Below, piece after piece: positions 21,143 through 23,308 of a DNA stretch of 23,308 nucleotides (the first letter of the stretch is position 1; each line of letters starts with the position of its first letter). The notes below the pieces were generated by a model. That model was not told the origin of the DNA, ran no database searches, and saw only the letters and a program-made list of their open reading frames with translations. Source of the stretch: a virus. Both the position numbers and the translations under genes were made by a program. Location of the stretch: positions 1-23,308 of IMG/VR virus record IMGVR_UViG_3300000117_000264. One strand, written 5' to 3'.

Positions 21143-21195
21143 ATTATACAAATAATACCATTCTCATGTCAAGGGGGTAGTGTATGTAACCCCCT
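21143..21195 (-). promoter_or_regulatory. Consensus promoter of the 220-nt RNA with upstream inverted repeat
   Basis: Minus strand: TTGACA (21172-21167), 18-bp spacer, TATAAT (21148-21143), both boxes perfect. It shares TTGACATGAG with the promoter at 12971. An inverted repeat AGGGGGT (21172-21178) and ACCCCCT (21189-21195) with a 10-base spacer touches the -35 box and could be an activator or repressor site, or a plus-strand hairpin. Confidence 0.8.
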
Positions 21196-21235
21196 GATAT
21201 TGTATAATCTTTACACTTTCTTTACAAAATAGTAG

Positions 21236-21273
21236 TTGACTAATACGTATATCCCTGTATACTTGAGGTATAC
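21236..21273 (+). promoter_or_regulatory. Plus-strand replication-block promoter with GTATAC element
   Basis: TTGACT (21236-21241), 16-bp spacer, TATACT (21258-21263), then 4 bases and GTATAC (21268-21273). A second GTATAC overlaps the -10 (21257-21262), so the two hexamers flank TTGAG as an inverted repeat. It starts the replication genes 21294 onward, about 20 bases before the ATG. Confidence 0.7.
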
Positions 21274-21293
21274 CAGGATATTTAAGGAGATTC

Positions 21294-21518
21294 ATGAAAG
21301 ATAAAAACTTTAATCACATAATGGATAGACTAGAACATATATATCATATAGATGATAGGGGAGACCTACTAGATGTACTCTCCTCTGTAATTGAATATAT
21401 GTACCAATCTGAAATAGAGGAGTTGAAAACTCCCTCTCATGTTAGAGAATTTCAGTTATCTAATATTAACATAAAGGTATTTTATGGCCAGAGATTTAAA
21501 ACTACAAAGGAAAGCTAA
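21294..21518 (+). CDS. Hypothetical protein, first gene of replication block
   Basis: 74 residues with acidic, helical composition (NHIMDRLEHIYHIDDRGDLL, then SSVIEYMYQSEIEELK). No family recognised. It has a strong AAGGAGATT site and a near-consensus promoter. It overlaps the next gene by 35 bases. Being first in the replication operon, it may be an early regulator; not shown by sequence. Confidence 0.5.
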   Translation: MKDKNFNHIMDRLEHIYHIDDRGDLLDVLSSVIEYMYQSEIEELKTPSHVREFQLSNINIKVFYGQRFKTTKES

Positions 21519-21864
21519 AACTGTATTAGTGAAGGCATTATTCTGCCTGGCAGAAAAGATAGCTGATAAGTATTCTCACAATGCGGGTCCTGAAGCTGCT
21601 TTATACATTGCTATTATTGCCCAAGCTATACAGGATGGAGCTACAGATTATTTTAATGATGTGGTAGAAGTAAGGCCCGGAGTATACTCCACTATGTTTG
21701 GCTATCATTGGGATTTAATTCCAGAAAATTTTAGATTTGAGGAAGATGAGCGAGGTAAAGGATTATACTATCCTATGGCCACTACATGTTTAGAGATGAT
21801 TAGGAGTGGTAGTAAAGAAAGATTTATTCGTGGATGTAATACCTTATTAGGAGGCAAGCTGTAA
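21484..21864 (+). CDS. Hypothetical protein in replication block, 126 residues
   Basis: A helical N-terminus (KAKTVLVKALFCLAEKIADK) followed by EAALYIAIIAQAIQDGATDY and an aromatic-rich part (YSTMFGYHWDLIPENFRFEE) and basic helical end (RSGSKERFIRGCNTLLGG). No family recognised. AAAGG lies 6 bases before the ATG. Its stop overlaps the DnaA-like ATG (TAATG), which suggests related roles in DNA replication. Function unknown. Confidence 0.5.
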   Translation: MARDLKLQRKAKTVLVKALFCLAEKIADKYSHNAGPEAALYIAIIAQAIQDGATDYFNDVVEVRPGVYSTMFGYHWDLIPENFRFEEDERGKGLYYPMATTCLEMIRSGSKERFIRGCNTLLGGKL

Positions 21865-22115
21865 TGGACCTAACCCCCCTTTGCACTAAGTTTAAAATAA
21901 GTAAGAAAGATTTACGAAGTAAGAAAAGGACACGAGATATCGCATTAAAGCGACAGTTAATTGCCTATACGTTAAGAATAGAGCACGGTTTAAGTTTTGG
22001 AGAGATAGGAAACCTATTAAATGTAGACCATTCTTCTGCAGTATATTATTTACGTGAGGTTAAGAAACTAATAGAGCTTCTTAAGCTTACTGGCGAGGAC
22101 ACTTTTAGTGGGTAA
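21864..22115 (+). CDS. DnaA domain IV-like DNA-binding protein
   Basis: 83 residues. The segment RQLIAYTLRIEHGLSFGEIG followed by NLLNVDHSSAVYYLREVKKL matches the DNA-binding helix-turn-helix of DnaA domain IV (pattern A..L....L.EIG..F..RDHSTV..A..K). The Asp-His-Ser-Ser core replaces the usual RDHST/DHTT. There is no ATPase domain, so it could bind origin DnaA-box-like sites, recruiting or excluding host DnaA. It lies directly upstream of the primase and overlaps it by 8 bases. It is probably a replication initiator or origin-binding regulator; the binding target is unknown. Confidence 0.65.
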   Translation: MDLTPLCTKFKISKKDLRSKKRTRDIALKRQLIAYTLRIEHGLSFGEIGNLLNVDHSSAVYYLREVKKLIELLKLTGEDTFSG

Positions 22116-22860
22116 TTACGTTAAACAGGCTCCCTGCTTTGCTTGTAATGGCAGGGGGGGTACATATTACACAGACGGCTATAAATGCTTCTCTTGCGGT
22201 ATTTCTTATGGAGGCACTGGGAAGCTCAAGGCAGTAGATAAAAAGTCTACTGACGAGCTTGTATGGCCCCCTGGTACGGTATTTGAACCTGAGGCTTTCA
22301 CTCTTGACGTAAAGAAATGGTTATATACACATTATGTAACGGATTACTTAATTACCAAATATTCTCTGGGATGTATTCCGGAATCTAATGCTGTAGTACT
22401 CCCCATTAAAATAGATGGGGAATTAAAAAGTTATAGTGTAAGGAAATTTAGTAAAAATTCATGCAAATATAAATATATTACTAAAGGTTCAAAGAAAGAA
22501 GCTAATTTCTTTACGGGACAGGATATACAATCTGATAAGATTGTACTGGTAGAAGATTTTCTATCTAGTATACGTGTAGGAGAATATTGTCCATGTCTTT
22601 GCTTGCAGGGGACTAACATATCTGATACACTACTGAGAGAATTAATAAAGAAATACAATAAAATAGTTATCTGGTTAGATGACGATGAAGGCGGAAATAA
22701 CGGATATAAAAAGATAAAGACACGAGCTAAAACCCTGTTAGCAGATAATTATGTACGCAATTTATGGGCTTTAAATCCTCAAATGGGAAAATGTGTTAGG
22801 TTAAAAACTGAGAAAGACCCTAAATGTTTAAGTCCTAATGAATTAAAGGAATTATTATGA
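22108..22860 (+). CDS. DNA primase (zinc ribbon + TOPRIM, T7 gp4-like N-terminal half)
   Basis: 250 residues from GTG at 22108 (GAGG 9 bases upstream). The N-terminal zinc ribbon has Cys10/Cys13 and Cys27/Cys30 (APCFACNGRGG...YKCFSCGIS). A TOPRIM-like domain has KIVLVEDFLSS (acidic pair Glu149/Asp150) and VIWLDDDEGG (Asp191-193), the conserved acidic motifs for metal-dependent RNA synthesis. The C-terminus TEKDPKCLSPNELKELL is typical of the T7-like primase family. No RecA-type helicase half is fused, so it acts as a stand-alone primase and would need a separate helicase, not seen here. It makes RNA primers for lagging-strand synthesis. Confidence 0.8.
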   Translation: MGNYVKQAPCFACNGRGGTYYTDGYKCFSCGISYGGTGKLKAVDKKSTDELVWPPGTVFEPEAFTLDVKKWLYTHYVTDYLITKYSLGCIPESNAVVLPIKIDGELKSYSVRKFSKNSCKYKYITKGSKKEANFFTGQDIQSDKIVLVEDFLSSIRVGEYCPCLCLQGTNISDTLLRELIKKYNKIVIWLDDDEGGNNGYKKIKTRAKTLLADNYVRNLWALNPQMGKCVRLKTEKDPKCLSPNELKELL

Positions 22861-23308
22861 AAATGAATAGATATCATTCATTGAATACTGCATCTGAGGA
22901 GGTACAGCTAGCAGCTGTACAACAGAGTGGATGGGCTATCGCATACATAGATAGCCCCAGTGAAGCTGTACATCTAGCAGCTGTACAACAGGGTGGATGG
23001 GCTATCGCATACATAGATAGCCCTAGCGAAGCTGTACATCTAGCAGCTGTACGAAAGGATGGATGGGCTATCAATTACATAGATAGCCCTAGCGAAGCTG
23101 TACAGCTAGCGGCTGTACAACGGAGTGGACGGGTTATCAAATTCATAGATAGCCCCAGTGAAGACGTACAGCTAGCGGCTGTACAAGTGGATGGATGGGC
23201 TATCAATTACATAGATAGCCCTAGCAAAGCCGTACAGTTAGCGGCTGTACATAATATGTATGAAATAACAATACATCCTAATGGAGATATCCAAATAGGA
23301 TGTAAATG
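22857..23308 (+). CDS. DUF4116-like repeat protein, cut by window end
   Basis: Starts ATG at 22857 (ATGA overlap with the primase stop) and is open to the right edge, so the C-terminus may be missing, although the last codons (IGCK, then TG) could be just before a stop. Six copies of a 22-residue repeat, consensus IDSPSEAVQLAAVQxxGWAI(A/N)Y, fill residues about 15-130, followed by a short non-repeat tail. This matches the EAVQLAAVQQxG repeats of DUF4116-type proteins seen in phages and some bacteria; function unknown. The 66-bp DNA repeats also form paired hairpins, described separately. Confidence 0.65.
   Translation, partial: MKMNRYHSLNTASEEVQLAAVQQSGWAIAYIDSPSEAVHLAAVQQGGWAIAYIDSPSEAVHLAAVRKDGWAINYIDSPSEAVQLAAVQRSGRVIKFIDSPSEDVQLAAVQVDGWAINYIDSPSKAVQLAAVHNMYEITIHPNGDIQIGCK
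22902..23250. repeat. Six 66-bp coding repeats, each with two built-in hairpins
   Basis: Units begin at 22902, 22968, 23034, 23100, 23166 and 23232. Each starts with a near-palindrome of the form GTACAGCT-AGC-AGCTGTAC. Each complete unit also has an 8-bp inverted repeat GGGCTATC ... GATAGCCC (first copy 22933-22940 with 22950-22957). Some copies carry changes, for example GGGTTATC in the fourth unit that still pairs by G-U in RNA. The repeats encode protein, so this is not a CRISPR array. Confidence 0.75.

Noticed and set aside
22874-23074. Minus-strand 66-residue frame opposite the repeat gene
   Set aside because: It is a by-product of the repeat and its palindromes; the plus-strand frame has the ATGA overlap and protein family match.
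22902-23250. CRISPR-like array
   Set aside because: The 66-bp units are continuous, without unique spacers, and keep one reading frame encoding a known type of protein repeat.

Overview
The window looks like part of the genome of a tailed double-stranded DNA bacteriophage (Caudoviricetes). A packaging and head-building block (small and large terminase, portal, scaffold, major capsid protein) is joined to virion appendage genes, a 3TM-type holin, a T4-type lysozyme, and a replication block with a zinc-ribbon/TOPRIM primase. No integrase, tRNA or insertion sequence was found. The lysozyme type, near-consensus sigma-70 promoters and AGGAGG-type ribosome binding sites fit a phage of a Gram-negative bacterium that relies on host RNA polymerase. 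The host species cannot be read from the sequence.

Layout. (1) Bases 1-12741, minus strand, read right to left: holin, two small membrane proteins, two proteins of unknown role, TerS, TerL, portal, a small protein, a GroES-like co-chaperonin, scaffold, a conserved head-region protein, a decoration-like protein, major capsid protein, a beta-helix virion protein, a Zn/FN3 protein and a tail-fibre-like protein that runs off the left end. Most junctions overlap or touch. (2) Bases 12742-16227: an accessory segment of small genes (two diverged paralogues, zinc proteins, tiny membrane proteins) mixed with structured non-coding RNA loci. (3) Bases 16224-18539, minus strand: a set of small virion-like proteins and an FmdB-type zinc ribbon. 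(4) Bases 18540-23308, mostly plus strand: early/replication genes of unknown function, then a DnaA-domain-IV-like protein, the primase and a DUF4116-like repeat protein that runs off the right end. The lysozyme lies on the minus strand inside this region, away from the holin.

The most unusual content is non-coding. Four loci look like structured RNAs: 12742-12964 (minus), about 13258-13830 (plus, near 570 nt), 16085-16192 (minus) and about 20916-21136 (minus). In the second and fourth, several G-U pairs are possible only on the proposed strand, which argues for selection on RNA structure. The third is the most striking. It has its own promoter and a perfect intrinsic terminator, and it is antisense to the helix 69-71 region of bacterial 23S rRNA: 21 contiguous complementary bases, a second 11-base block, and partial pairing between them. 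The promoters of the three minus-strand RNA loci share an extended -35 element (TTGACATGRG) not seen at the mRNA promoters, so they may form one co-regulated RNA set. The plus-strand mRNA promoters instead share a GTATAC palindrome exactly 4 bp after the -10 box.

All functional calls come from reading the sequence and from memory of protein families and of the E. coli 23S rRNA; no database search was run.
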